From assembly GCA_023053575.1 (NCBI GenBank), contig JAKZAP010000017.1:2735501-2799500 (forward strand): 64,000 bases of DNA. The letters are read 5' to 3'. The first letter of the stretch is position 1. Every line of letters starts with the position of its first letter. This document shows, in pieces, positions 18,438 through 32,024 of this stretch. The notes beneath the pieces are model-generated. The model searched no databases, had not been told where the DNA came from, and was given only the letters and a program-made list of their open reading frames with translations. The position numbers and the translations under genes are program-made. Origin of the DNA: Branchinecta lynchi (Eukaryota; Arthropoda; Branchiopoda; Anostraca; Branchinectidae).

Positions 18438-21400
18438 AGTGCGAAGGAACCATCAGCATCGTACCGACCGAGAACACATGGCTCAAGGATTTAGAACTGG
18501 ACGAACAAATCACAAAAGCAAGTGAAGGGATAGCACACATACTGGCATTTAACCCAACCGGACAGAAGGTCAAGATCCCGAAAAAGGTCACAATAGCAAC
18601 AGTCGAAGTCATAAACGTTGACGATATACAGAGCCTACCACCGACCCAGAAAATCAATAGCGTGAGCAGCAGAAGTAACGAACCCGGTGACGAGAAAACC
18701 GAAGAAGACCAGGATTATCCAATGCCACGAAACGACTTCCTATCTCAGTTCAAGTTAAACCACTTGACAAAGGATAAACTAAGGAAGACTGTGGACGGAA
18801 TTCTATGGGAGTTCCGCGACGTATTCAGCGTAGACGACCATCATTTTGGAGAGACGGACCTAATAGAAATGGAAATTGACACAGGAGATTCACCACCAAT
18901 AGCACAAGCACCATACCGCGCACCATGGGGACTCCGACCGTGGTTGAGAGATCAGATAGATAAACTGGTGGACCAAGGAGTCTTGTACCCCTGTGACAGC
19001 CCATGGGCAAGTCCCGTGGTCATAGTCAAGAAGAAAACACAACCCGGACAGCCCGCTGATTATCGACTCTGCTGTGACTTCCGAAAACTGAACTCAGTAA
19101 CCAGGAAAAGCCAATTTAGGGTCCCGAACTTGAATGAATGTTTGGACTGCATTTCACCAGAAAGTAAATACTTCACATCCGTGGATCAAACCGGAGCGTA
19201 CCACGCCGTACCAATCAAGAAAGAGGATCAACCAAAGACGGCAATCATAACTGCCGATGGGGCAACCTACGCATACAGACGTATGCCTTTCGGCCTCGCT
19301 AACAGCCCAGCAGTCTACCAACGGCTGGTATACACACTTTTCAAGGACCATCAATTCAAGTCACTAATCTGCTACCTAGACGATCTATTAACCTGGGCGA
19401 AAACGGAAAACGAAGCACTTGAGAACCTACGCATGATACTGACCAGATTCAGAGCAGCCGGACTCAAACTCAAACCTCGGAAGTGTCGCATACTCAACCC
19501 ATCTACTGTATTCTTGGGTCACTTAATAGAACAAGGACAAATTCGACCCGACCCAGAGAAGATCAAAGCAGTACAAGAGATGCAACCACCCAAGAACCTA
19601 AAACAACTCCGAGGCATCATAGGATTATGCTCCTGGTTCCGCAAATACATCCGAAACTTCGCCGATCATTGCCGACCCCTAGTAGTGTTAACGAAGAAAA
19701 GTAACACACCCTTCGTCTTTACCAAAGAGGCAGAAAAGGCTGCCCGACTTGAATGAACCGATGGTACTGTCAGTCGACGCTAGCGCCACTGGCATTGGTG
19801 GAGTACTCAGTCAAACTGGAGAGGGCAGACTTCACCCTATACATTACGGAAGCCGTGCCCTGACAAAAAGTGAAATGGCTATTTCTACAGTCGAAAGGGA
19901 GCTACTAGCCGTTGTTCACTTCACACATTACTTCAGAGCCTACCTCCAAGGCAGAAAGTTCCTGTTACGAACGGACCAAAAATCCCTACAGTACCTGAAA
20001 ACGATGCAAGAACCACAGAGCAACCCAAACGGTAGACTAAGTCGGTGGATATTTAAATTACTCGCCTTCGACTTCGACATAGAACACATAAGCGGAGAAT
20101 CAAACCGAGTACCAGACTGGCTAAGCAGAAAATACGAAGTTAACACGACTGAAACAGCCAGCAAGTCAGAACCGACACTACCAGTCCTCTCCCCAGAGAA
20201 CATCGCAAGACATCAGGCGAAAGACGGACTCTGTACGGCACTAAGGGAATATTTTATGAACGACGAACCGCTTGGCTCCGAATATAAGAAGTACATGAAG
20301 CAAATCGACAACTTCACATTTGAAAACAGCGTAAACCTAGTCTGCCGAATAATCTGCCCTACCCAAACTTACCGACAAAAAGACGTGAAAATCGTACCGG
20401 TTATCCCAGAAAGCCTAGAAGGCGAGTGCCTTAGATACTGTCATGCCGCTTTGAGCGCGCACCTAGGCACGTTAAAGACATTAGCAATGGTACGCAACCA
20501 CTTTTACATACCGGGACTGGTAGAAAAGGTAAAGGAATTCGTAGCAGCATGTGAGGAATGCTCAAGACGGAAAGCACCCCCACACCCATGGACAGCACCC
20601 CTGGGAAGCTTCCCCATAGCCAGGTACCCGATGGACATCCTCTCCATTGATATAGTTGGACCATTGCCGACGTCAACCAAAGGGCATACGTATATCCTAT
20701 CCGCGATCGATCACTTCACGTCCTTCTGCTGGGCAATCGCACTGAAGAATATAACATCTGAAACAGTATGCCGAGCCCTGACTAACCTCTTCTTAGCATA
20801 CGGCAAACCAACTACGGTCAACAGCGACAGGGGGTCGCAACTCATCTCCAAAATGTCAATGGAAGTCGCGAAACTTCTCGGAATATCACGGTGGAAAACA
20901 TCCAGCTACCACCCACAAGGAAACGGAAAAGTTGAGATCATACACAAGCAGTTCAACAACATCCTCAGCATTACGACGAAAGAAGACAGGCTAACATGGG
21001 ACGAGCAATTATCCTACCTGTGCCACAGCCTCAACACCGCCTTCTCACCGATAACAGGAGACAGCAGTTTCTTCCTAATGTACGGACGAGACGACAGACT
21101 ACCAGTAACAGAGATAATCAACGACGATGGCCACGACAGTCCCAGCGCCTACAAAGCAGAACTCATTACACGAATGAGCAACGCCTACGACGAGGTCAGC
21201 AGAAATCTGGAACACGCAAAACAAAACCAGAAGGAAAAGTACGACCTCAGAGCCAAACGCCACAAAATCTACGAAGTAGGGGACCTCGTTTGGTTACGGC
21301 AAGAAGTAAAAGGCGCGGGAAAGAAACTAGAAGATAAATACTCAGGAAAATGGAGAATTATCGAAAGATTACCCAATGACGTCACCTACAAAATTCGTCA

Positions 21401-22544
21401 TATTGACGGCACGAAGAGAGATACAGTCGTCCATATGAACCGCCTTAAACCAAACGTATTCAAAACACCATGGCAGGCTGTGCCCTTATCCGACTCGGAA
21501 TCAGAAAACGATGAACTACCGACAGAGGCACCATTCTCCGACCCGAAACGGAACCCTCTAGCACGACTCCGCCCTTTCAATTGGCGCTATCATAACTACG
21601 ATTCCGATGAAGAACAGGAACTTAGAGACTATCTACACTCCACAAACGAAGGGCCGATGACTCCTTCAAGAACGAGTACCGGAGTGCAAACGACGTCAAC
21701 TCTAAGCCCCCACGCAGAAATTTACCAGCCATGCATAAAAGCTGAGACCAAGGAATACGAATATGCCAGCAACAGGCCGGATGAGGGAAGGGCTGTCACT
21801 TCAGGAAGTAATATCCCAGAATGGAAGATACCCCCAAGCCCCACTACTAGAGACGATCCCAAGTCCACAAGCGAAGATAGTGATAGCGAAGCAGAAGAGC
21901 CAACAGAAGTTGAAGATGAGGCTAGACGGTACCTACGAAGCGTAATAGAACGCCCAGACGTTCCATCCGAAATGCTACGAAATATCTCCGTGACCGATGA
22001 ATACCTCCCAAGAGAACACAGTCGGAGAAGATACACGGATTATATACCTAACCCGATGTATGACCTTACCGGAGGACCTCTTCTGAGCCAATGGGCTAGA
22101 AGAAGCCCAAGGCGGAAAGCCTCCAGCAGCTCCTCTGAAGAACAATCTCCAAGAGCACAGGCTAAGCTTAGTTCACCCGCCGTAACAAGCACGCCAGCAA
22201 TAGAGAGCGCGTCCCTGCGAGACGCCCGAGCTACCGAGCAAGAGGAACACGGTAGTAGCAGTTTTGATCCTTGGGGAGAATAACCGCAACCAGGCGGCAT
22301 GACAGATGATACACCAAGGACATCCAAACCTACGGCAAGTAGTGCCGCTTCCGCCATGAGTCAAGTCAAACGGAAAAGCCTGAAAAGCGACCTAAAACGG
22401 ACTCTCCGATTTGACCTGTTAACCAGAAATCCGACTCACGGAGCACACAAAGAACCAGAAACTACCGATAGCCAACCTGGGAAATATGTAACGAAGTCAG
22501 GTCGCGAGTCTAAGCCGACACAGTTTTATCCGAAGGGAAAATAA
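18438..22544 (+). pseudogene. pol: E1 pol fragment, copy A (broken)
   Basis: Direct-orientation copy of 4490 to the pol end. It starts inside the protease-RT linker and lacks gag and protease. RT motifs are intact up to YLDD. A 47-bp deletion at 19742/19743 removes the segment between RT and RNase H and shifts the frame. RNase H, integrase and most of the C-terminal extension then read in a second frame (19749-22283), which ends at a TTA-to-TAA nonsense change (22281-22283). The last part is open again to 22544. Two independent lesions make this copy dead. Confidence 0.88.
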
Positions 22545-22800
22545 AAATAAAAAAAAGAGAAGACAAATGAATAAAATGCGATTCTTTACACCAGATTACG
22601 GCAGGGTGAAGGCCAACCCTGTCGCATTCCGAAGAGGAAAATATAAAAAAAAAAAAAAATAGAGACCAAAAGTAATGAACTCACCTCGGATAAAACGCAC
22701 CAAACTCCCAGAAGGACACACGGCATGGACACGGTAGTTGAAGACGAATCATTAAACAGATGTACACAGTCCATATTTACACAGGAAAAGAAACGACACG
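22545..22800 (+). other. E1 post-pol spacer, copy A
   Basis: Copy of 8644-8900. It stops at ...CGACACG, directly before the antisense ORF would begin, and joins DNA from 12969 at 22801. The antisense ORF is therefore absent here. Confidence 0.7.
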
Positions 22801-23519
22801 GAATGTTGGGGCATTCTCAATGACGTTACCCATTCTATGCATCCCGGTGACTTCAGCTTTGATTTCAGCTTGTTTGAATAACTAATGCATGAGCCATAAC
22901 CATATAACCGTCGGCACGTCTGTAGAATATGCACGCTAAATATATTTTTTTGTTTTGTTTTGTTTTCTATATTGAGGAAGCAAGTCCAATAGTAACCGCG
23001 CCGCGGACTTGCGAATTCTGCACGAACAAATGACTGTGATTGCCGCTTGATTTTGTTGCTTTATGCTTAAAGAACAGTATTAGAGGAGGCTTGCGAATGT
23101 AGATACGCGATTGGAAAAAAAACGTAATGTAGCATCGCCTAGCATGTAAGGCTTTCGGTTGTATTATGCTCGATTTACATTCAACCTTGAACCTAGAAAA
23201 TAAATGAAATCTGAACACAAAAAGATCGACCTTGCGATCATTTAAATTCGTCCAAGTTCTCACCTTACCAGACCTCTCAACATTTTATGAGTTGTTTTTA
23301 AGTAGCTTTATGTAGTGTCAGTTTCCCGTCGTTTTGACTCAAAATGTACATATGACCCACAAACTGGGCAACCGTAAACAACACTCGCACCAGCCAGAGA
23401 ACCACTAAAAAGAAATCTGATACTGCGCAATTACTTTTACAGGACGACCATGACCAGATGAGCTGCACCCTCCGGACCGACGCTCTGCACTTTCCGCTCT
23501 CCGACACCCACCCGAAAGC
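22801..23519 (+). mobile_element. E1 array, direct fragment of the 3' noncoding region
   Basis: Direct copy of 12969-13687: the last 80 bases of ORF4 and part of the 3' noncoding region. It turns into inverted DNA at 23520-23522. No gene. Confidence 0.85.
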
Positions 23520-23740
23520 CCACATTCGCAAGCCTCCTCTAATACTGTTCTTTAAGCATAAAGCGACAAAATCAAGCGGCAATCACAGTCATTTGTTCGT
23601 GCAGAATTCGCAAGTCCGCGGCGCGGTTACTATTGGACTTGCTTCCTCAATATAGAAAACAAAACAAAACAAAAAAACATATTTAGCGTGCATATTCTAC
23701 AGACGTGCCGACGGTTATATGGTTATGGCTCATGCATTAG

Positions 23741-24625
23741 TTATTCAAACAAGCTGAAATCAAAGCTGAAGTCACCGGGATGCATAGAATGGGTAACGTC
23801 ATTGAGAATGCCCCAACATTCTAGGTCGGCTAGTGTTGGGAGCATCTCGGCTTCCAAAGCCTCGGATGGTTCAGTGACCAGTTCTTCCATAACAGTATGG
23901 AATTCGTTCGGTCCAGATGGGGTTCCATCTGTCATACATTCCTGTGGATGGCCGGGGTCTGAGATTGACTCATTCGACATTTCTTCCGGTGTCGGTAAAC
24001 TCGATTTTGACTTTTTTTCCACGGTCGGATCACTACGTGTTTTCGTTCGATGTGTATACCTTCTTTTCGCGGACTCTCTACTGGCATAATGTGGGGAGAG
24101 GACACACACTCTCCCTTCTTGTCCATTAGTCTGGCTCTGTATTTTTTTTATATGGACCTTTAACTCGTCCATATATTCCTTCTTCTGTTCCCCTAGCAAT
24201 TTTATGGTTGGGCCCTGTGTCGACATGGCTAGTAGCATGTCCACTGACCACGGCACAACCGACGTTGGGCATCGACGATCGTTGACGGGCCAACTTTTCC
24301 CGTCAATCTTCGGTTCTATCACCCTTAAACTACTTTTTGAGATTCCTAATACGAAATCAGGTGGTAGGCACTTCTCTACCTCAGCCATGGGTATGCGGGA
24401 TCGTTCTGCTGCGTGTATTAATGTGTCACTGTTACTTTTTAAGATGGTCCGGTTTATCATGTTCAATGTTTTTTTCACTTCACACGCTAGGTTAAAACCG
24501 AGAAGACAGGCCTCACATGGTGTTAAAACACATGCTCTTTCCGTCAATTGTTCGAACAAGGCGTGTATAGCCTGGACGGTAGCCGGAACTTCCACGGTTC
24601 TTGTACTGCTTTTGGGTTTATCCAT
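23741..24625 (-). CDS. ORF4 accessory protein, intact copy B
   Basis: 294 codons from ATG 24625, equal to copy A apart from a few silent or minor differences (for example near 24444 and 24570). It carries the same helical Cys-containing start, basic patch and acidic Phe-rich end. The full open frame in both partial copies supports the reading that copy 1 is the one with the lesion. No similarity to a known family is recognised. Confidence 0.7.
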   Translation of the reverse strand: MDKPKSSTRTVEVPATVQAIHALFEQLTERACVLTPCEACLLGFNLACEVKKTLNMINRTILKSNSDTLIHAAERSRIPMAEVEKCLPPDFVLGISKSSLRVIEPKIDGKSWPVNDRRCPTSVVPWSVDMLLAMSTQGPTIKLLGEQKKEYMDELKVHIKKIQSQTNGQEGRVCVLSPHYASRESAKRRYTHRTKTRSDPTVEKKSKSSLPTPEEMSNESISDPGHPQECMTDGTPSGPNEFHTVMEELVTEPSEALEAEMLPTLADLECWGILNDVTHSMHPGDFSFDFSLFE

Positions 24626-24631
24626 TTTCAC

Positions 24632-25038
24632 TTACGGTTACTTAGATCTCACACGGATGAATTCATAGACTGGACTTATTTTGTCTTTTCTAAAGCTCAT
24701 TCATACTTCCCAAAAAACTGCTTACTTCTACAAAAATACTTGGGAAGGTCGGGTGTAATAACTTGGACGAATTTAGTTTGCTTGCTGACGTTTACAAAAA
24801 TGGTATCTCGACTTCAGGAGGGAAAAGAAATAAAACAGAAATTTGATCCTACTGAGTTTCCGGTAATAATTTCCACAGAGACTCGTTCCATCCACAGAGC
24901 TCAGTCCAGGTTTTGTCAGTGTATGTTAATATTTTTGGATACTTAAGAAGTTGAGGGGGGGAGAATCTCGTCGAGAAAATTTGATAAAGAAAAGGATACT
25001 GAAAACGCACTTTATGGGGGTAAGTCCATTTTTTTTGT
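24632..25038 (-). other. Spacer between env and ORF4, inverted copy B
   Basis: Same as 16028-16434; no gene seen on the minus strand. Confidence 0.5.
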
Positions 25039-26961
25039 TTAGCTTGTCTGATCGTGGGGGGGTCTATTAGGTCGTTCCTTGCAAGTTCCTTGTGGGCAAT
25101 ATCTGAAGTACAAAAATCGTAAAACGGTACAGATTAAAATGATGCCCACCGTTCCGACTGCTAATGTGCCAATCACGGAAGTTAGGGGGTGTAACTGTTG
25201 CGAATAGTACTTGAGCCTGTCTGATTCACGCGTTAAGATTGGGATTTGGTTATTAATGGCGTCTCGAACTTGATCCAACGAGACGTCTTCTCCGATTGCC
25301 ATTCCGACTGGTGTTTGTTTGTCGGTTTCTCTGTTTACTAGGAACGTTTCTGTCTAATTTGAACTGATAGTATTTAGGAGACTCAAGTTTAGATTTGGGT
25401 GGTGGTAGATATCTGGGATTAGGTCTTTGACGGTTAATGCTACAAAGGGTGAAGCGATTTTCGCGTATCCGGTGGTTAGTTGGCAACCCTGGGAGATTTT
25501 GATGGTCCCTAACCCAACTAATTTTTTCCGCATTTCCAGGGATGGGGTGATCGTGTTTGTCGAGTTGTGACACACGATCGTCACATCGGTTTCCACTGGT
25601 AAACTACAGGCCCAGTTCTCTCCGTCTAAACGAAGGAAGGTCTCTTGTGAAGTTTCAGAGATTACACCTTGGCATGAAGTGGAGATCTCCTCACCATTTC
25701 CCAGGTAAGATTCCATTAGACAATTTGTCCGAGAGCGCATATAAATTGGGAATCGAGATTGGCAGACAAAAATGGGGAAATCAAAACAGGATGCTAACTC
25801 TTCTTGTGGAAGGATGGCATAGCGTTGCTCGTCTTGACTGACCAAAAATTTGTCCGTGGGAACCGTGATTTTAAGCGTTACTTTTGAATTTCCCATTAAC
25901 GTTGGTAGGCTATTTACTGTGAAAATCTTGAATCTAAGTGACGTGTCCACAAGGGGTACCAGAAGTACGGAGTAGAGGTGCCCATCCAAGATAATGAGGG
26001 TCGTTTGCATCTTGATGTAATACAGTAATAGAGTATCTCCCGAGAGAGGGATTGGTAACTTCATTCCGTACGGCATACGTATACTGATTTCGTTCAGTAT
26101 TTCAAATAACGTCTGGGGGGCAATAAAATCGGTACTCAGTTTTCCGTTTAACAAACTGATAAGAGTTACCTCGACTTTACTCAAGTCTGTTACGACATTT
26201 AATAAAGACGAGGAGATAATCTCCAACGAAGTCAGCATCATCAAATTCAATGAACTAAGGGTATAAACTTCCGAGCTGAGTTCGCCGAGTGTGGTCACAA
26301 TTTTTTGTACTTGTTGTGTCAGTGTCTCGAGCTTTTTCCCTTGCTTGTCCGATATGCTTGTGAACATGCTCTGTATGTGCAGCGTGTTATTAACGATTTC
26401 CTGCATGCCTAGTAATGACTCTTGCAGTGTTCTGATTTCCTGGTCAGTCCCCAGTGAAAAGATCCTGCTAATGATTTGTCCTGCTACGGGGAATAGTCCT
26501 GATGCCCTCGGATTACGGTGAAGTTTTCCGTTGATTGGGCTCTCGTCCCTAAAGAATGTGTCCTGCATTTGGGTAACTGTCTCTTCTATTTTTGCACACT
26601 GTTCGCGGTACAATGAAAAGAGTAACTTTATTCTTTTCGCGAGAAGTTCCTCTACCTGTGGCATACTTGGGCCAGCCTGTATGTTCCCGTGTCTGTGTAC
26701 TATACCCGCCATGTCTTTGCTCATTTTCTCTAACTCCGTTTTAAGTGGCGTGAGGGCGTCTTCGATTTTTTTTGTTTCTTGTGCCAGACCTTTCAATGGG
26801 TTCGCATCTAATCTTAACAGAATTTTCCAAGTTACTGTGGATAGGGCTAACTCACCCGTCTGTTCGAAGAATATCCCATGATTTATTTTGGTTCCATGCG
26901 TGTTGTCTGTTTGGGTTCCCAAAAACAGGAGGATGCTGATAGCGGTGACAGTTTTTAACAT
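25039..26961 (-). pseudogene. env: Env glycoprotein, copy B with a nonsense mutation
   Basis: Same layout as copy A from ATG 26961, but a Trp codon in the C-terminal part (SSNW in copy A) is TAG here (25351-25353). The stop removes about 104 residues including the membrane anchor, so a product would be secreted or unstable. As in copy A, the frame upstream of the ATG runs through the junction into antisense pol sequence up to 27261. Confidence 0.85.
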
Positions 26962-27041
26962 TGTCCCTGCAAGAGATACAATCTCATGACTATTTGGTTT
27001 TAATTTAATCTCGGGAAGGTTTATTGTTAAGGTTTCCAGAC

Positions 27042-30000
27042 AGTGCGAAGGAACCATCAGCATCGTACCGACCGAGAACACATGGCTCAAGGATTTAGAA
27101 CTGGACGAACAAATCACAAAAGCAAGTGAAGGGATAGCACACATACTGGCATTTAACCCAACCGGACAGAAGGTCAAGATCCCGAAAAAGGTCACAATAG
27201 CAACAGTCGAAGTCATAAACGTTGACGATATACAGAGCCTACCACCGACCCAGAAAATCAATAGCGTGAGCAGCAGAAGTAACGAACCCGGTGACGAGAA
27301 AACCGAAGAAGACCAGGATTATCCAATGCCACGAAACGACTTCCTATCTCAGTTCAAGTTAAACCACTTGACAAAGGATAAACTAAGGAAGACTGTGGAC
27401 GGAATTCTATGGGAGTTCCGCGACGTATTCAGCGTAGACGACCATCATTTTGGAGAGACGGACCTAATAGAAATGGAAATTGACACAGGAGATTCACCAC
27501 CAATAGCACAAGCACCATACCGCGCACCATGGGGACTCCGACCGTGGTTGAGAGATCAGATAGATAAACTGGTGGACCAAGGAGTCTTGTACCCCTGTGA
27601 CAGCCCATGGGCAAGTCCCGTGGTCATAGTCAAGAAGAAAACACAACCCGGACAGCCCGCTGGTTATCGACTCTGCTGTGACTTCCGAAAACTGAACTCA
27701 GTAACCAGGAAAAGCCAATTTAGGGTCCCGAACTTGAATAAATGTTTGGACTGCATTTCACCAGAAAGTAAATACTTCACATCCGTGGATCAAACCGGAG
27801 CGTACCACGCCGTACCAATCAAGAAAGAGGATCAACCAAAGACGGCAATCATAACTGCCGATGGGGCAACCTACGCATACAGACGTATGCCTTTCGGCCT
27901 CGCTAACAGCCCAGCAGTCTACCAACGGCTGGTATACACACTTTTCAAGGACCATCAATTCAAGTCACTAATCTGCTACCTAGACGATCTATTAACCTGG
28001 GCGAAAACGGAAAACGAAGCACTTGAGAACCTACGCATGATACTGACCAGATTCAGAGCAGCCGGACTCAAACTCAAACCTCGGAAGTGTCGCATACTCA
28101 ACCCATCTACTGTATTCTTGGGTCACTTAATAGAACAAGGACAAATTCGACCCGACCCAGAGAAGATCAAAGCAGTACAAGAGATGCAACCACCCAAGAA
28201 CCTAAAACAACTCCGAGGCATCATAGGATTATGCTCCTGGTTCCGCAAATACATCCGAAACTTCGCCGATCATTGCCGACCCCTAGTAGTGTTAACGAAG
28301 AAAAGTAACACACCCTTCGTCTTTACCAAAGAGGCAGAAAAGGCTATGGAATACCTAAAAAATGCACTCATTTCGGAACCAATACTGATCCTGCCCGACT
28401 TGAATGAACCGATGGTACTGTCAGTCGACGCTAGCGCCACTGGCATTGGTGGAGTACTCAGTCAAACTGGAGAGGGCAGACTTCACCCTATACATTACGG
28501 AAGCCGTGCCCTGACAAAAAGTGAAATGGCTTATTCTACAGTCGAAAGGGAGCTACTAGCCGTTTTTCACTTCACACATTACTTCAGAGCCTACCTCCAA
28601 GGCAGAAAGTTCCTGTTACGAACGGACCAAAAATCCCTACAGTACCTGAAAACGATGCAAGAACCACAGAGCAACCCAAACGGTAGACTAAGTCGGTGGA
28701 TATTTAAATTACTCGCCTTCGACTTCGACATAGAACACATAAGCGGAGAATCAAACCGAGTACCAGACTGGCTAAGCAGAAAATACGAAGTTAACACGAC
28801 TGAAACAGCCAGCAAGTCAGAACCGACACTACCAGTCCTCTCCCCAGAGAACATCGCAAGACATCAGGCGAAAGACGGACTCTGTACGGCACTAAGGGAA
28901 TATTTTATGAACGACGAACCGCTTGGCTCCGAATATAAGAAGTACATGAAGCAAATCGACAACTTCACATTTGAAAACAGCGTAAACCTAGTCTGCCGAA
29001 TAATCTGCCCTACCCAAACTTACCGACAAAAAGACGTGAAAATCGTACCGGTTATCCCAGAAAGCCTAGAAGGCGAGTGCCTTAGATACTGTCATGCCGC
29101 TTTGAGCGCGCACCTAGGCACGTTAAAGACATTAGCAATGGTACGCAACCACTTTTACATACCGGGACTGGTAGAAAAGGTAAAGGAATTCGTAGCAGCA
29201 TGTGAGGAATGCTCAAGACGGAAAGCACCCCCACACCCATGGACAGCACCCCTGGGAAGCTTCCCCATAGCCAGGTACCCGATGGACATCCTCTCCATTG
29301 ATATAGTTGGACCATTGCCGACGTCAACCAAAGGGCATACGTATATCCTATCCGCGATCGATCACTTCACGTCCTTCTGCTGGGCAATCGCACTGAAGAA
29401 TATAACATCTGAAACAGTATGCCGAGCCCTGACTAACCTCTTCTTAGCATACGGCAAACCAACTACGGTCAACAGCGACAGGGGGTCGCAACTCATCTCC
29501 AAAATGTCAATGGAAGTCGCGAAACTTCTCGGAATATCACGGTGGAAAACATCCAGCTACCACCCACAAGGAAACGGAAAAGTTGAGATCATACACAAGC
29601 AGTTCAACAACATCCTCAGCATTACGACGAAAGAAGACAGGCTAACATGGGACGAGCAATTATCCTACCTGTGCCACAGCCTCAACACCGCCTTCTCACC
29701 GATAACAGGAGACAGCAGTTTCTTCCTAATGTACGGACGAGACGACAGACTACCAGTAACAGAGATAATCAACGACGATGGCCACGACAGTCCCAGCGCC
29801 TACAAAGCAGAACTCATTACACGAATGAGCAACGCCTACGACGAGGTCAGCAGAAATCTGGAACACGCAAAACAAAACCAGAAGGAAAAGTACGACCTCA
29901 GAGCCAAACGCCACAAAATCTACGAAGTAGGGGACCTCGTTTGGTTACGGCAAGAAGTAAAAGGCGCGGGAAAGAAACTAGAAGATAAATACTCAGGAAA

Positions 30001-31222
30001 ATGGAGAATTATCGAAAGATTACCCAATGACGTCACCTACAAAATTCGTCATATTGACGGCACGAAGAGAGATACAGTCGTCCATATGAACCGCCTTAAA
30101 CCAAACGTATTCAAAACACCATGGCAGGCTGTGCCCTTATCCGACTCGGAATCAGAAAACGATGAACTACCGACAGAGGCACCATTCTCCGAACCGAAAC
30201 GGAACCCTCTAGCACGACTCCGCCCTTTCAATTGGCGCTATCATAACTACGATTCCGATGAAGAACAGGAACTTAGAGACTATCTACACTCCACAAACGA
30301 AGGGCCGATGACTCCTTCAAGAACGAGTACCGGAGTGCAAACGACGTCAACTCTAAGCCCCCACGCAGAAATTTACCAGCCATGCATAAAAGCTGAGACC
30401 AAGGAATACGAATATGCCAGCAACAGGCCGGATGAGGGAAGGGCTGTCACTTCAGGAAGTAATATCCCAGAATGGAAGATACCCCCAAGCCCCACTACTA
30501 GAGACGATCCCAAGTCCACAAGCGAAGATAGTGATAGCGAAGCAGAAGAGCCAACAGAAGTTGAAGATGAGGCTAGACGGTACCTACGAAGCGTAATAGA
30601 ACGCCCAGACGTTCCATCCGAAATGCTACGAAATATCTCCGTGACCGATGAATACCTCCCAAGAGAACACAGTCGGAGAAGATACACGGATTATATACCT
30701 AACCCGATGTATGACCTTACCGGAGGACCTCTTCTGAGCCAATGGGCTAGAAGAAGCCCAAGGCGGAAAGCCTCCAGCAGCTCCTCTGAAGAACAATCTC
30801 CAAGAGCACAGGCTAAGCTTAGTTCACCCGCCGTAACAAGCACGCCAGCAATAGAGAGCGCGTCCCTGCGAGACGCCCGAGCTACCGAGCAAGAGGAACA
30901 CGGTAGTAGCAGTTTTGATCCTTGGGGAGAATTACCGCAACCAGGCGGCATGACAGATGATACACCAAGGACATCCAAACCTACGGCAAGTAGTGCCGCT
31001 TCCGCCATGAGTCAAGTCAAACGGAAAAGCCTGAAAAGCGACCTAAAACGGACTCTCCGATTTGACCTGTTAACCAGAAATCCGACTCACGGAGCACACA
31101 AAGAACCAGAAACTACCGATAGCCAACCTGGGAAATATGTAACGAAGTCAGGTCGCGAGTCTAAGCCGACACAGTTTTATCCGAAAGGGAAAATAAAAAT
31201 AAAAAAAAGAGAAGACAAATGA
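27042..31222 (+). pseudogene. pol: E1 pol fragment, copy B (5'-truncated, open)
   Basis: Direct copy of 4490 to the pol end, open all the way but without gag, protease and any LTR promoter. RT, YLDD, RNase H, integrase DDE residues and the C-terminal extension are all present. A base change turns Asp to Gly in the conserved DYRLCCDF strand (GYRL near 27661), and a 1-base insertion near 31185 replaces the stop, adding about ten basic residues. Being headless, it is classed as a pseudogene although its frame is open. Confidence 0.82.
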
Positions 31223-31454
31223 ATAAAATGCGATTCTTTACACCAGATTACGGCAGGGTGAAGGCCAACCCTGTCGCATTCCGAAGAGGAAAATATCAAA
31301 AAAAAAAAAAAATAGAGACCAAAAGTAATGAACTCACCTCGGATAAAACGCACCAAACTCCCAGAAGGACACACGGCATGGACACGGTAGAAGAAGACGA
31401 ATCATTAAACAGATGTACACAGTCCATATTTACACAGGAAAAGAAACGACACGG

Positions 31455-32024
31455 TTAATGATCGGACAACGCGTCGGGAACGGGAACTGGAAGCCTGTTC
31501 GCCCATAGCCCACCCAGAAGAAAGCGGGCAACTGTCTCATCGGACAACACTTCCTCCTGTCCTTCACGGAGGCGCTCGATCAAGACGCGACGCGCGTCAG
31601 CAAAGTCAATCAGGGACGGTGAGCCACCGTCGACCACACGTAAAAATTCTCCGGAGGCCCCGACCACGGTAGAGAGGAGGATCCTCTGTCGCATACTCTC
31701 GTACACACGATCTTCCGGGGCAAGATCCCTAATCTCCGACACAGGGCTCTCCAAGGTGACAGCCTGTGTCGCCGCTTGCAGCCTGAGCTGCTCACGCAGC
31801 CTCTCGATTTCCGCCTGGGCGTATTTCTCGGCAGCAGTGGCCTTGGCAAGGGCCCCTTTCAACTCTTCGACCTCCCGTTTAGCCTTATCCTGTTCGTCAA
31901 TGGCCACGGTAAGGGCCAGCCGCTGCTCTTCAGCCAAATCACTTAGAGCCCGACTTATGCCCACAAAAACTTGGAACTCCTCAGCAGAGAACACTAGCGG
32001 AGCCGAAATCAAATGTAGAGACAT
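31455..32024 (-). CDS. Antisense coiled-coil ORF, copy B
   Basis: 189 codons, ATG at 32024, the same protein as at 8902-9471: charged coiled-coil stretch at about residues 25-85 and C-terminus PDALSDH. It remains fully open although its element copy is headless. The visible base difference to copy 1 in the coding part is synonymous. Unknown family. It is transcribed, if at all, from a promoter on the opposite strand near the env leader. Confidence 0.62.
   Translation of the reverse strand: MSLHLISAPLVFSAEEFQVFVGISRALSDLAEEQRLALTVAIDEQDKAKREVEELKGALAKATAAEKYAQAEIERLREQLRLQAATQAVTLESPVSEIRDLAPEDRVYESMRQRILLSTVVGASGEFLRVVDGGSPSLIDFADARRVLIERLREGQEEVLSDETVARFLLGGLWANRLPVPVPDALSDH

Larger units (their letters stand above)
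14901..18445 (-). mobile_element. E1 array, inverted block A (3' region, ORF4, env)
   Basis: Reverse-complement copy of 9739-13285 of E1. The left edge is at the TTTCC of 14901. The right edge overlaps the next block by the 8-bp microhomology AGTGCGAA (18438-18445). It carries intact ORF4 and env. Its order relative to the neighbouring pol block is inverted, unlike a normal element. Confidence 0.9.
23522..27049 (-). mobile_element. E1 array, inverted block B (3' region, ORF4, env)
   Basis: Reverse complement of 9739-13268. The left breakpoint is 17 bp away from that of block A, while the right junction (AGTGCGAA at 27042-27049) is identical to that of block A, so the env-pol junction was made once and then copied. 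Confidence 0.9.
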
